Shown: positions 10,301-17,136 of the stretch, one piece after another
Layout of the letters: each line of letters opens with the position of its first letter
Position numbering within the stretch: the stretch's first letter is position 1
From: Actinoallomurus iriomotensis
Lineage (GTDB): Bacteria; Actinomycetota; Actinomycetes; Streptosporangiales; Streptosporangiaceae
Direction: 5' to 3'
Assembly: GCF_030269445.1 (NCBI RefSeq)
Contig: NZ_BSTJ01000005.1
Coordinates: 496,001-560,000 of the forward strand
DNA: 64,000 nt
Position numbers and translations under genes: made by a program
Notes under the pieces: generated by a model
The model's database searches: none
The model's input: the letters and a program-made list of their open reading frames with translations, nothing else
What the model was told of the DNA's origin: nothing

Positions 10301-11842
10301 GAGTTCTCCGAGGTGATCGCGGCCAACACCACCATCCCCACCCGGGCGGCGGAGAGCTACACGACGACGCGGGACAACCAGACCCAGGTCGAGATCGAGA
10401 TCTTCAACGGGAGCGTGTCCGCCGAGGCGAAGGTGGGACAGTTCCGTCTCGTCGGGATCCCGCCGTCGCCGAAGGGCACCCCGGAGATCGAAGTGACGTT
10501 CTCCATCGACGAGAGCTGCGTGCTCGAGGTCACGGCGCAGGACACGAAGACGGGGAACTCAAACTCGGTCCGGATCTCCGACACGACGCTGCTGTCGCCC
10601 CGGGAGCTCGACGCGATGACACGGCGGCGCGAGCGGCAGATCGAGGGCGAACAGGTCCGCCGGCGGCTGTCCGAGCTCGCCGATGAGGCGGAACTCGCCG
10701 ACCCGGAGGCGCTGTGGCAGGAGTTCCAGAGCCGGTTCGCCGCGTACCGGCCGCAGTCGGTGCCTCCGGACGAGGCGACCCAGCGGGTGATGTTGGAGAT
10801 CTTCAACGGCTCGAACGACGCCGGGACCGAGCTGATGCTGGCCGGCGGACCACTGCGCGACCTGGCCGCGGCGGCACGCGATCACCTGCGGCGGCCGGCC
10901 GCGGACGACGATCTGGACGAGGCACGGCACCTCGAACGCCGGTTGCGCGAGGGCCTCGACCAGCTGGCGGAGCACGTCGGGCGGGTGACCCGCTGGAACG
11001 CCGTGCTGAAGAAACTGGCCGGTACCGAGACCGATCCGCTGCACCGCTTCCGGAACCTGCACGACACCGGCGCCTACGCACGCGCCCTCGAGGCACTGGA
11101 CGCGCTACCGCATCCGCCGGAGGAGCCCGAGGACGTCGAGCGGAGGCTCCGCTGCCTGGCCGAGACGGGCGATGCCGACGGGTACCGAGCGGCGCTGCTC
11201 GCGTCGGCCGGACGGCTGGGCTGCGCCGTGCTGGACGCCGACGGGACCGGCGCGTTCCTCGCCCGTGCGGGACGAGCGTTCGTGAGCGTCACGGTGACAC
11301 GGGCCGACGGCGCCCGTACCGTCACGGGCAGCGGATTCCTGGTCGGTGACCGGCTGGTGGTCACGAACCGGCACTGGCTCGACGACCCCACGGCCGAACC
11401 CGGCCTCGCCGATCCCGCGCGGATCCGGGTCGGCATGGAGACCGGCACGACCGAGGTCCGGCGCATCGCGTTGCCCGACTCGCCCCACCTGGACGTGGCG
11501 GTGCTGCGCCTGGACGAGCCGGTCGAGGCGAGCCCGCTCCGGATCGGGCACGGCGAGCTCGTACGGGTCGGCGACCGCGTCCGGGCGCCCGGACCGGCCG
11601 GCGACGGCCCACCCGTCCTGCTCGATGGCGTCGTCGACGGATTCGAGTCCTTCCCCGAGCAGGGGCTCCGGCTCTACCGGACCGGGCTACGGGTCGGCCC
11701 CGCCGGCAGCGGCGGGCCGCTGCTGAACGCGCTCGGCGAGGTCGTGGGCGTGCTGACGGTCGGCGAGGAGAGTGGCCCGGCGACCTTCGCCCTGACCGTC
11801 GACGGACTCCGGTCGTTGCTGGACGGTGAGTCCGCGCGGTGA
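7352..11842 (+). CDS. giant fusion: helical repeats + Hsp70 ATPase/substrate domain + trypsin-like protease
   Basis: 1496 residues after ATG 7352, with AGGAGGAGGG 10 bases upstream. Residues 1 to about 575 are an alpha-helical, Ala/Arg/Glu-rich repeat region resembling TPR-type solenoids (ADLLFAAGRYADALPAFQEAGL, EAGDLYRAYRLYRRAERFGEA). Residues about 578-1110 are Hsp70-like: phosphate 1 DLGTTTS (584-590), connect region IHEPTAACM, phosphate 2 VVDLGAGTLDVS (Asp779), adenosine motif LVLVGGP (about 911), then a beta-sandwich-like substrate domain and helical lid to about 1250. Residues 1290-1496 form a chymotrypsin-fold protease with an intact-looking triad: His1341 (TNRHW), Asp1381 (HLDVAVLRLD), Ser1453 (AGSGGPLLN). 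No signal peptide or membrane segment, so it is predicted to be cytoplasmic. Activity and partners are unknown; the order suggests ATP-gated recognition coupled to proteolysis. The gene stands alone, divergent from the ABC operon. Confidence 0.85.
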   Translation: MPLPDESLVGAPRRLRRAIERVEKEFRGSAVTAKGARAYARAMGLALDTDPALAVALFASYDARVTGDLYAVAFEPEDRQTLRELARREDRDTLSTVFELATRLRIEDLRAEALDRLAGVLGREGDANRLVTHLQRWQDLGLLEAATLGRALRGHLTRVSLDRDAPLWSAYLAQVPESLLPESFEVHCFLGHGAEAVRLADTSDRRAKALECCLASRRPTDIEAGRELARSLGDETAARTLSGHLADLLFAAGRYADALPAFQEAGLADRASACLERLGRVTEALAACPADRPDDLARLAGACRRELDERVENRDFLAAARQVQEIIGHLDRAVEATEAVTDRREEMSGLRIAILTAGRRHFRASARKDGDDDLAVLTEWSRFEEHAGEDGEAARLAEEAGDLYRAYRLYRRAERFGEADRVLRGEDTPEGRTARAEAREAGGDLVGAARLHQEDGRPDAATALFMRAGDFAAAAACLSEWLGEDAIEDPRLAECLRRTGDLEELARRCLRAVDRAGHDGRIADELRAVRDADALSPSLQAEVSAALDALDLHGRRPFEDRATVWVERARADIDRRFAQIWGLDLGTTTSAAAIYDTEQGHPVLCPWKGHGQFPSTLSLDEDGNELVGLAGEEIFAGRLLGHIGSAKRKMGGKAVFRVRDRTYRPEEVAARLIHHARGMVEDLLAERVRERVADLARAELGEVRDSWLEWLRDNHDLRLARPRAILTIPAYFRNNQKHATRHACEIAGVEPVRLIHEPTAACMMAARERRLDGTVAVVDLGAGTLDVSLLEVGDGVHEVRRTMGDNAYGGNDFDGVISRHLAEQLEGQGVTVPPSGLARRRLEVAAEYLKIALSGQEQAHYSLVHFVDGRDVTVELSRAELTRLLERPLRTLRDLCTTFAAETAGAPDHLVLVGGPMLSPPVRALVEQVFGRQRTVIQDPRSAVACGAALQAALLDGKLTDMLLLDVTPLPMGIKVKGDDDRPEFSEVIAANTTIPTRAAESYTTTRDNQTQVEIEIFNGSVSAEAKVGQFRLVGIPPSPKGTPEIEVTFSIDESCVLEVTAQDTKTGNSNSVRISDTTLLSPRELDAMTRRRERQIEGEQVRRRLSELADEAELADPEALWQEFQSRFAAYRPQSVPPDEATQRVMLEIFNGSNDAGTELMLAGGPLRDLAAAARDHLRRPAADDDLDEARHLERRLREGLDQLAEHVGRVTRWNAVLKKLAGTETDPLHRFRNLHDTGAYARALEALDALPHPPEEPEDVERRLRCLAETGDADGYRAALLASAGRLGCAVLDADGTGAFLARAGRAFVSVTVTRADGARTVTGSGFLVGDRLVVTNRHWLDDPTAEPGLADPARIRVGMETGTTEVRRIALPDSPHLDVAVLRLDEPVEASPLRIGHGELVRVGDRVRAPGPAGDGPPVLLDGVVDGFESFPEQGLRLYRTGLRVGPAGSGGPLLNALGEVVGVLTVGEESGPATFALTVDGLRSLLDGESAR

Positions 11843-11911
11843 CGTGGCGGGAGCACTCGGCCGATCCGGGCCGCGGCGTCCAGCGGTGCGGTGATCCGCC
11901 AGACTGGGGCG

Positions 11912-12118
11912 GTGACCACCGATGAGCCGCTCCAGTGCTCGGCCAAGGGCTGCCGTGCCGACGCCCGCTGGGCCCTGCGCTGGAACAACCCCAAGATCCA
12001 CGATCCGGACCGGCGCAAGATCTGGCTCGCCTGCGACGAGCACCGCGATCACCTGACCGACTTCCTGTCCCGCCGGGGCTTCCTCCGCGACACCGTTCCG
12101 GTCGACGAGATCGACTGA
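11912..12118 (+). CDS. small Cys-containing protein (often annotated acetone carboxylase-like)
   Basis: 68-residue conserved actinobacterial protein: CSAKGC near the N-terminus, then RWALRWNNPKIHDPDRRKIWLACDEHRDHL, giving a Cys/Cys/Cys/His set that could bind a metal. Databases often label the family acetone carboxylase, but it is far too small to be that enzyme. The GTG at 11912 (MTTDEPLQ) is preferred over the in-frame ATG at 11891 because conservation starts at the CSAKGC region. Its function is not known. Confidence 0.6.
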   Translation: MTTDEPLQCSAKGCRADARWALRWNNPKIHDPDRRKIWLACDEHRDHLTDFLSRRGFLRDTVPVDEID

Positions 12119-12240
12119 CCCCCGCCGGGACGACCGGTCTCGGCGAGTGGGCGGCACGCCGGCTCGCGTGTCGTACGGCGGCGCGGCGGGGATAACCGGC
12201 GCGGAGACAGGGCCGTCGAAGGTGTCGGGGGGGCGCCGCC

Positions 12241-13251
12241 ATGGCCGAGCGGCGGACACCGCGGACCGGACGGCTCACGGCGGCCGTCGTCCTGCTGGCG
12301 TTCGGTTCCGGTGCGGTGGACGCCTTCAGCTTCGCCGGCCTCGGAGCGGTGTTCGCGAGCGTCATGACGGGGAACCTCGTCCTGCTCGGCGTCTCGGTCG
12401 TCCACGCGCACCTCGACACGGCCGTGGCGGCCGTGTCCGCGATCACGGCGTACGTCGGAGGAGTCCTCGCCGCCTCCCTCTGGCTACGTACGCACCCCGA
12501 CACCACCGAACGGAGCCGCACGCGGGCGCCTCGACCTCGCGCCGGCGACGCCGGACCGGTACGCGTGCGGCCCTCGTACCGGCGGGGCCGAGAGCCGCCC
12601 TCCGGCGTCCCTACGCGTCGGTACGGCGGACGTTCGAACCGGGCGTACGGGCGCGGCCGGCCACGCGCGTCCGGCGACACCTATCTCGGCCGGACCGCGC
12701 CGCTTCCGAAGGGCACGGGGCGGACCGGCCGTACCTTCAGGACGTCAGGGCTCGCGACGGCGGAGTGGCCGGCGCGCGTGCGGGCGGTGCTCACCGTGGC
12801 CCCCGTCGCGCAGGCGGCCGTACTGGGCGGATGGCTGGTGACCGGCGGGCGGCCCGGGGCGGCCGCGCAGAGCGGGATGCTCGCGCTCTACGCGTTCGCC
12901 ATGGGCGCGCAGAGCGCCGGTGTCAACACCCTGCCCCTCACCGGTGCCGCCACCACCTACCTCACCGGCACCCTCACCACGCTCGCCACAGAGGTCGTCT
13001 CTCGGGCGTATCCGACGAAGCCCGTACGCGGCGAGGCCGCGTCGGGGCGTCGCGCGGCCGGAGGGCGGATCGGCCGGGCACGCCCTGACGGCGCGGCCGC
13101 GACCATGCGGCGGAGGCTCGCCATCCTGGCCGCCGCGCTCGCCGGCGCCGGGCTCGACGCCGTCCTGCTCACCTGGCTCCGGCCGGCCGCTCCGGCGCTG
13201 CCCCTCGCCGTGACGCTCACGGTCGTCCTCGTCCTCGCCCGGAACCGGTGA
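12241..13251 (+). CDS. DUF1275 (YoaK-like) membrane protein with large Arg-rich loop insertions
   Basis: 336 residues. Residues 12-82 form the usual first three membrane segments with the family motif GAVDAFSFAGLGAVFASVMTGN. Residues about 180-255 carry MGAQSAGVNTLPLTGAATTYLTGTLT, the second conserved half, and a final helix pair follows. Between them, residues about 83-178 form a low-complexity Arg/Gly/Pro/Thr loop, and residues 256-290 form a second basic loop. Family members are normally about 220-250 residues, so some 90-110 residues are extra. The frame is uninterrupted, and the insert DNA is rich in CGTACG-type words. Whether the protein is functional is uncertain; the family has no firm role. 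Confidence 0.72.
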   Translation: MAERRTPRTGRLTAAVVLLAFGSGAVDAFSFAGLGAVFASVMTGNLVLLGVSVVHAHLDTAVAAVSAITAYVGGVLAASLWLRTHPDTTERSRTRAPRPRAGDAGPVRVRPSYRRGREPPSGVPTRRYGGRSNRAYGRGRPRASGDTYLGRTAPLPKGTGRTGRTFRTSGLATAEWPARVRAVLTVAPVAQAAVLGGWLVTGGRPGAAAQSGMLALYAFAMGAQSAGVNTLPLTGAATTYLTGTLTTLATEVVSRAYPTKPVRGEAASGRRAAGGRIGRARPDGAAATMRRRLAILAAALAGAGLDAVLLTWLRPAAPALPLAVTLTVVLVLARNR

Positions 13252-13262
13252 TCATCCCCGGA

Positions 13263-13305
13263 ACGCCGAGGCCGCCGCCCCCGGAGGGAGCGGCGGCCTC
13301 GGCGT
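13263..13305. terminator. bidirectional terminator between DUF1275 and ferritin-like genes
   Basis: ACGCCGAGGCCGCCG (13263-13277) pairs perfectly with 13291-13305 (15 bp, 13-base loop). It lies between convergent gene ends at 13251 and 13316 and can serve both. Confidence 0.8.
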
Positions 13306-13315
13306 CGTGTGATCC

Positions 13316-13870
13316 CTACGACTGCTGCTCCTGCAGGTCCTTCGGCAGGCGTTCGAGGAGGGACTTCAGGTCGTCCGCGTGGTCCTCCTCATCGGCCAGC
13401 AGTTCTTCGAAGAGGCGGCGCGTCGTGGGGTCGCCGTCGCCGATCCACTGGGCGATCTCCGTGTAGGAGGCGATCGCGATGCGCTCGGCGATCAGGTCCT
13501 CCTTGATCATGTCGACGAGGTTCTCGCTCCCGTCGTACTGGGTGTGGGACCGTACCGACAGGCGCGCCGGGTCGAAGTCCGGTGAGCCGCCCAGCTGGGC
13601 GATCCGCTCGGCCAGGCGGTCGGCGTGCCGCTGCTCGTCGGCCGCGTGCTCGAGGAACTCGGCCGCCACCGGCTCGGAGTGGATGCCGCTCGCCGTGTAG
13701 TAGTGCCGCTTGTACCGCAGCACGCAGACGATCTCGGTGGCCAGCGCCTCGTTGCAAACATCGATGACCCGCTGGAGATCGGCGCCGTACGCGTCGGTGA
13801 TCGCGCCCTTCTCGATCTCTTCCCTCGCCCGCTTGCGGATCGTCTCGATATCGGTCAGAAAGTCGGCCAT
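13316..13870 (-). CDS. ferritin-like/bacterioferritin-type diiron protein
   Basis: 184 residues with the four-helix ferritin-like pattern and two metal-binding repeats: EIVCVLRYKRHYY with EQRHADR (ExxH type) in the first pair and ERIAIASYTEIAQW with EEDHADDL in the second. These match carboxylate/His ligands of a diiron ferroxidase site. It probably stores iron or protects against peroxide in the cytosol. It is the last gene of the direction that carries the molybdenum cofactor operon, 74 bp after DUF6457, so co-transcription is possible but not required. Confidence 0.82.
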   Translation of the reverse strand: MADFLTDIETIRKRAREEIEKGAITDAYGADLQRVIDVCNEALATEIVCVLRYKRHYYTASGIHSEPVAAEFLEHAADEQRHADRLAERIAQLGGSPDFDPARLSVRSHTQYDGSENLVDMIKEDLIAERIAIASYTEIAQWIGDGDPTTRRLFEELLADEEDHADDLKSLLERLPKDLQEQQS

Positions 13871-13944
13871 GCCCTGCCTCCGGATCGTCGTTCCTCTGTC
13901 ACCCCCCTACCACGTCATCGCGCGATTACACCCGTGCGTCCGAG

Positions 13945-14205
13945 CTAATCCGATGGAGGCGGCGTGGGACCGGAGGCCGACCGGTCGGGCCAGTTCTCCG
14001 CCATCTCGGTGAGGCGGGCGGCGGCGTCCCGTACAGGAGTGCCGCGGCCGACGGCGAGACCCATGAGGTAGGCGGTCAGTGGGGCGGCGGGCCTCGCGAC
14101 GCCGTGGGCGACGTCGCGGGCCACGTCGAGGATCAGGTCGCGATGCATGTCGGCCGGGTCGATCCCGAGCTCGGCGCACGCCGCTCGGATCCACTCGTCA
14201 AGCAC
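13945..14205 (-). CDS. DUF6457 protein linked to molybdopterin genes
   Basis: 86-residue helical protein starting MLDEWIRAACAELGIDPADMHRDLILDVARDVAHGVARPAAPLTAYLMG, a DUF6457 signature. The family is habitually found beside mobA and other molybdenum cofactor genes in actinobacteria. The GTG start at 14205 overlaps the mobA stop by 8 bases. The C-terminal tail is Pro/Ser rich and not conserved. Role unknown; the context points to molybdenum cofactor handling. Confidence 0.78.
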   Translation of the reverse strand: MLDEWIRAACAELGIDPADMHRDLILDVARDVAHGVARPAAPLTAYLMGLAVGRGTPVRDAAARLTEMAENWPDRSASGPTPPPSD

Positions 14206-14785
14206 GGTTCTCTCCGATCATCCGGGACGCCGTCGCGATGTCCGACGGTGTGTCGCAGTCGTACCAGGGCGCCTCGCCCTCCGGGGCCGGTACGAGACGG
14301 GGTGCCAGGGGATCCATCAGACCGCGCAGCGACGTCGAGCGGTAGCCGGCGAGGGCCTCGGCCAGGTCCGGGGTCCGCCAGACGCCGGCGAGCCACTGCG
14401 GCCGGCCGTCCGCGTCGACCAGCACCGCCCCGGTACGGCCGGCCGCCTCACGCAGCAGCCCGGCCACGTGCGCGGGCCGCAGGAAGGGCAGGTCGGCGGC
14501 GAGAACGGCCGTCCACGGCGCCCGAACCCGCGTCAGCCCGGCTCGCAGCGCGGGCACCGGTCCGCCGCCGGGCGGATCCTCGCGGACGACGATCGCCTCC
14601 GGCAGTTCGGGACGGGCCGGGCCGACCAGGACGATCCGCTCCGCGGAGGCCACCGCCGCACCGACCCACGCGACCAGCGGACGGCCCCCGACCACCACGC
14701 CGGGCTTGTCGGCTCCGGCGAGCCGCCGCGCTCCCCCACCGGCGAGCACCACGGCGTCGTACGGCTCCGGATCACTGGTCGTCAT
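14198..14785 (-). CDS. mobA: molybdenum cofactor guanylyltransferase
   Basis: 195-residue nucleotidyltransferase that adds GMP to molybdopterin, giving the MGD form used by DMSO-reductase family enzymes such as formate dehydrogenase. The N-terminal VVLAGGGARRLAGADKP is the MobA GTP-binding signature; ADLPFLRP is the metal-binding Asp loop; the C-terminal DCDTPSDIATAS is typical. It overlaps DUF3467 (14 bp) and DUF6457 (8 bp), so it sits in a fully coupled operon. Its product class matches the fdh operon near 60 kb. Confidence 0.9.
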   Translation of the reverse strand: MTTSDPEPYDAVVLAGGGARRLAGADKPGVVVGGRPLVAWVGAAVASAERIVLVGPARPELPEAIVVREDPPGGGPVPALRAGLTRVRAPWTAVLAADLPFLRPAHVAGLLREAAGRTGAVLVDADGRPQWLAGVWRTPDLAEALAGYRSTSLRGLMDPLAPRLVPAPEGEAPWYDCDTPSDIATASRMIGENRA

Positions 14786-15083
14786 GAGCGCTCTTGGCGT
14801 TCTCCCGCTCGTACGCGCTGAGGTTCTGCTCCAGTGACTTCATCAGTTCCCAGACCTGGGTGGGCGGGATGCGGACGCGGGCGACCACGCGCGCCGGCAC
14901 GTGGAGGTAGCGGGTGCCGCTGTCCGGGTCCTCGGCCACCTCGGAGGGGCGTACCTCGGTGGAGAAGTCGATCACGAAGGAGTCCTGGGTACGCCAGACG
15001 GAGGCGAAGCTCGCGTGCGCTCCGACCTCGTGGTCCGGCGGGACCGTGATCTCGACCCGATGCTCCTGCGGCTGTTCGGTCAC
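14772..15083 (-). CDS. DUF3467 protein
   Basis: 103 residues; the core ITVPDHEVGAHASFASVWRTQDSFVIDFS...RVRIPPTQVWELMKSLEQNL is the DUF3467 signature. The family is small, beta-rich and of unknown function, found across bacteria. The GTG start at 15083 has GGAGG seven bases upstream and overlaps the stop of a tiny upstream frame (GTGA). Placed between moaA and mobA, it is probably co-expressed with cofactor synthesis. The first codons (GTG ACC GA) are repeated twice more upstream in tandem. Confidence 0.8.
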   Translation of the reverse strand: MTEQPQEHRVEITVPPDHEVGAHASFASVWRTQDSFVIDFSTEVRPSEVAEDPDSGTRYLHVPARVVARVRIPPTQVWELMKSLEQNLSAYERENAKSAHDDQ

Positions 15084-15142
15084 GGCACCTCCTTCGTCGA
15101 CACCGCGACCAAGGTGCTGCGCCCACCCGTTCCCTCGGTCAC
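15080..15142 (-). CDS. micro-ORF 2, tandem copy coupled to DUF3467
   Basis: 20-codon frame VTEGTGGRSTLVAVSTKEVP starting at a GTG with GGAGG seven bases upstream. It ends in a TGA that overlaps the DUF3467 GTG by 4 bases. It shares the pattern VTE-TG--STL-A--TKEVP with the micro-ORF just upstream. It could be a translated coupling leader or an accident of a 59-bp duplication that copied the ribosome-binding site and start. Codon differences are part synonymous, part not, so selection on the peptide is unproven. Confidence 0.4.
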   Translation of the reverse strand: MTEGTGGRSTLVAVSTKEVP

Positions 15143-15201
15143 GGCACCTCCTTCGTCGGTCCGGCGCCCAAAGTGCTGTCCCTGCCGGTTCGCTCGGTCA
15201 C
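15084..15201 (-). repeat. two 59-bp tandem repeats duplicating a ribosome-binding site and start
   Basis: Starts at 15201, 15142 and 15083 are exactly 59 bases apart. Each unit ends in the same block (ACGAAGGAGGTGCCGTGACC) containing GGAGG and GTG. The two units differ at scattered positions, so the duplication is not recent. The third start belongs to the DUF3467 gene itself. Confidence 0.8.
15139..15201 (-). CDS. micro-ORF 1, tandem copy downstream of moaA
   Basis: 20-codon frame VTERTGRDSTLGAGPTKEVP. Its GTG lies 9 bases after the moaA TAG with an AAAGGA site between them; its TGA overlaps the GTG of micro-ORF 2 by 4 bases. The chain moaA, micro-ORF 1, micro-ORF 2, DUF3467 is therefore continuous for a ribosome. 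Expression is inferred only from start/stop geometry. Confidence 0.38.
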   Translation of the reverse strand: MTERTGRDSTLGAGPTKEVP

Positions 15202-15210
15202 GGGTCCTTT

Positions 15211-16194
15211 CTACCCGCCGATGGCGGACATCGGACGTGCCGGCTGCAGGAAACTCGGATCATCGATGCCGTGTCCCGGCCGCTTCGTCGCGACGGCGGC
15301 GCGCCAGCGGGACGCCAGCTCCTCGTCCGAGGCGCCCGCGCGCATCGCGTCGCGCAGGTCGGACTCCTCGCGGGCGAACAGGCAGTTGCGGATCTGGCCG
15401 TCCGCGGTCAGCCGTACCCGGTCGCAGGCCCCGCAGAACGGCCGGGTCACCGAGCCGATGACGCCGACCGTCGCCGGGCCGCCGTCGACGACGAACCGCT
15501 CGGCGGGGGCGCTGCCGCGCGCCTCGTCGGGCTCGGGCGTCAGGTCGAAGGCGGCCGAGAGGCGGTCGAGGATCTCGTCGGCCGTGATCATGCCCTCGCG
15601 CCGCCAGCCGTGCTGGGCGTCGAGGGGCATCTGCTCGATGAAGCGCAGTTCGTACCCCTTCTCGAGGCAGAACCGCAGCAGCGGCACGGCGTCCGCGTCG
15701 TTGATCTCGCGCATGAGCACGGCGTTGACCTTGACCGGGCGCAGGCCGGCGCGCTCGGCCGCGGCCATCCCGTCGAGCACGTCCGGGAGCCGGTCGCGGT
15801 GCGCGAGCCGCTTGAACGTCTCGCGGTCGAGGGTGTCGAGCGACACGTTGACGCGGTGCAGCCCGGCCTCGGCGAGCGGGGCGGCCAGCCGGGCCAGCCC
15901 GATGCCGTTGGTGGTCAGCGAGATCTCCGCGCCCAGCGCGGACGTCCGCGCGACGATGTCGACGAGGCCCCGCCGCAGGAGGGGCTCGCCGCCGGTGTAG
16001 CGGACCTCGGTGACGCCGAGCCGCTTGACGCCGATGCGTACGAGGCGGACCAGTTCGTCGTCGGTGAGCAGCTCCGGCTTGGGCAGCCAGTCGAGGCCTT
16101 CCGGCGGCATGCAGTAAGTGCAGCGGAGATTACAGCGGTCGGTGAGCGAGACCCGCAGATCGGTCGCGACCCGGCCGTAGCCGTCCACCAGCAA
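15211..16194 (-). CDS. moaA: GTP 3',8-cyclase, first step of molybdenum cofactor synthesis
   Basis: 327-residue radical SAM enzyme that converts GTP to 3',8-cyclo-7,8-dihydro-GTP. Seen: N-terminal cluster CNLRCTYC (CxxxCxxC), RYTGGEPLLRRGL SAM-binding segment, NVSLDTLD, and the C-terminal second cluster region CGACDRVRLTADGQIRNCLF. It ends in GG (SAIGG), the conserved MoaA C-terminus. First gene of the coupled operon running to DUF6457. moaC, moaE and moeA are not in the window and must lie elsewhere. Confidence 0.95.
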   Translation of the reverse strand: MLVDGYGRVATDLRVSLTDRCNLRCTYCMPPEGLDWLPKPELLTDDELVRLVRIGVKRLGVTEVRYTGGEPLLRRGLVDIVARTSALGAEISLTTNGIGLARLAAPLAEAGLHRVNVSLDTLDRETFKRLAHRDRLPDVLDGMAAAERAGLRPVKVNAVLMREINDADAVPLLRFCLEKGYELRFIEQMPLDAQHGWRREGMITADEILDRLSAAFDLTPEPDEARGSAPAERFVVDGGPATVGVIGSVTRPFCGACDRVRLTADGQIRNCLFAREESDLRDAMRAGASDEELASRWRAAVATKRPGHGIDDPSFLQPARPMSAIGG

Positions 16195-16290
16195 GGAACG
16201 TTCCCCCTTGAATAGCCGCTGATCCCTTCAGCCTATGCCGTACCGGAACCGCGACGGCGGGTCTGGTGTTCCCCGGCCGGGACAACGATC

Positions 16291-17097
16291 ATGGCGGGCA
16301 TGGAATGGGACTTCACCGGTGCGCGCGAACGCATCACCGCCCGCGAGTGGCCCGCCGGCTCCCCGCGGTGGGTGGCGCTGCTGGCGCACGGCTACGGAGA
16401 GCACATCGGGCGGTACGAGTACGTCGCGGACACGCTGCTGCGGCACGGCGCGGTGGTGTACGGACCGGACCATCTCGGGCACGGCAAGTCGGGCGGCGAG
16501 CGGGTCCTGGTCCACGACTTCGAGGAGATCGTCGCCGACCTGCACACCGTCGAGGAGCACGCGCGCGAGCGCCACCCCGGGCTGCCCGTCGTGCTGATCG
16601 GGCACTCCATGGGCGGCATGATCGCGGCCCGCTACGCGCAGCACCACGGCGACGGGCTGGCGGCCCTCGTGCTGTCCGGGCCGGTCCTGGGACCGTGGGG
16701 GGCGATCACGGCGCTGCTCGGCGTGGAGGAGATCCCCGACGACCCGATCGACACGGCGACGCTGTCCCGTGATCCGGCGGTCGGCGAGGCGTACGCCGCC
16801 GACCCGCTCGTGTGGCACGGCCCGTTCAAGCCCACGACGGTGAAGGCGTTCGACCACTGCCTGTCGGCGATCGCCGGCGGCGGGCGGCTCGGCGCCCTGC
16901 CGACCCTGTGGGTGCACGGGGAGGCCGACGAGCTGGTCCCGTTGCGCGAGACACGCATCGGCATCGAGCAGATCCGCGGCGACGACCTGACCGAGATCCT
17001 CTACCCGGACGCCCGGCACGAGGTCTTCAACGAGACGAACAAGGACGAGGTCCTGGCGGACGTCACCGCGTTCGCCGCACGCCACGTCGGGGGGTGA
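16291..17097 (+). CDS. alpha/beta hydrolase, monoacylglycerol-lipase-like
   Basis: 268 residues. The family motifs are HGYGEHIGRYEYVADTLL, YGPDHLGHGKSGGER (oxyanion/GHGxSxG region), nucleophile elbow GHSMGG (Ser about residue 110), acid EADELVP and the C-terminal His in YPDARHEVFNE. This is the layout of bacterial monoacylglycerol lipases and lysophospholipases (Hydrolase_4). No signal peptide. The substrate is inferred only from family resemblance. It ends convergent to rtcB with a strong terminator between. Confidence 0.85.
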   Translation: MAGMEWDFTGARERITAREWPAGSPRWVALLAHGYGEHIGRYEYVADTLLRHGAVVYGPDHLGHGKSGGERVLVHDFEEIVADLHTVEEHARERHPGLPVVLIGHSMGGMIAARYAQHHGDGLAALVLSGPVLGPWGAITALLGVEEIPDDPIDTATLSRDPAVGEAYAADPLVWHGPFKPTTVKAFDHCLSAIAGGGRLGALPTLWVHGEADELVPLRETRIGIEQIRGDDLTEILYPDARHEVFNETNKDEVLADVTAFAARHVGG

Positions 17098-17101
17098 ACG
17101 A

Positions 17102-17135
17102 CGGCGGCGGCGCCCCGGGCGGGGCGCCGCCGCCG
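17102..17135. terminator. 15-bp perfect hairpin between convergent hydrolase and rtcB
   Basis: CGGCGGCGGCGCCCC (17102-17116) pairs perfectly with 17121-17135 over a GGGC loop; gene ends flank it at 17097 and 17137. It can terminate both directions. Confidence 0.82.
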
Positions 17136-17136
17136 G

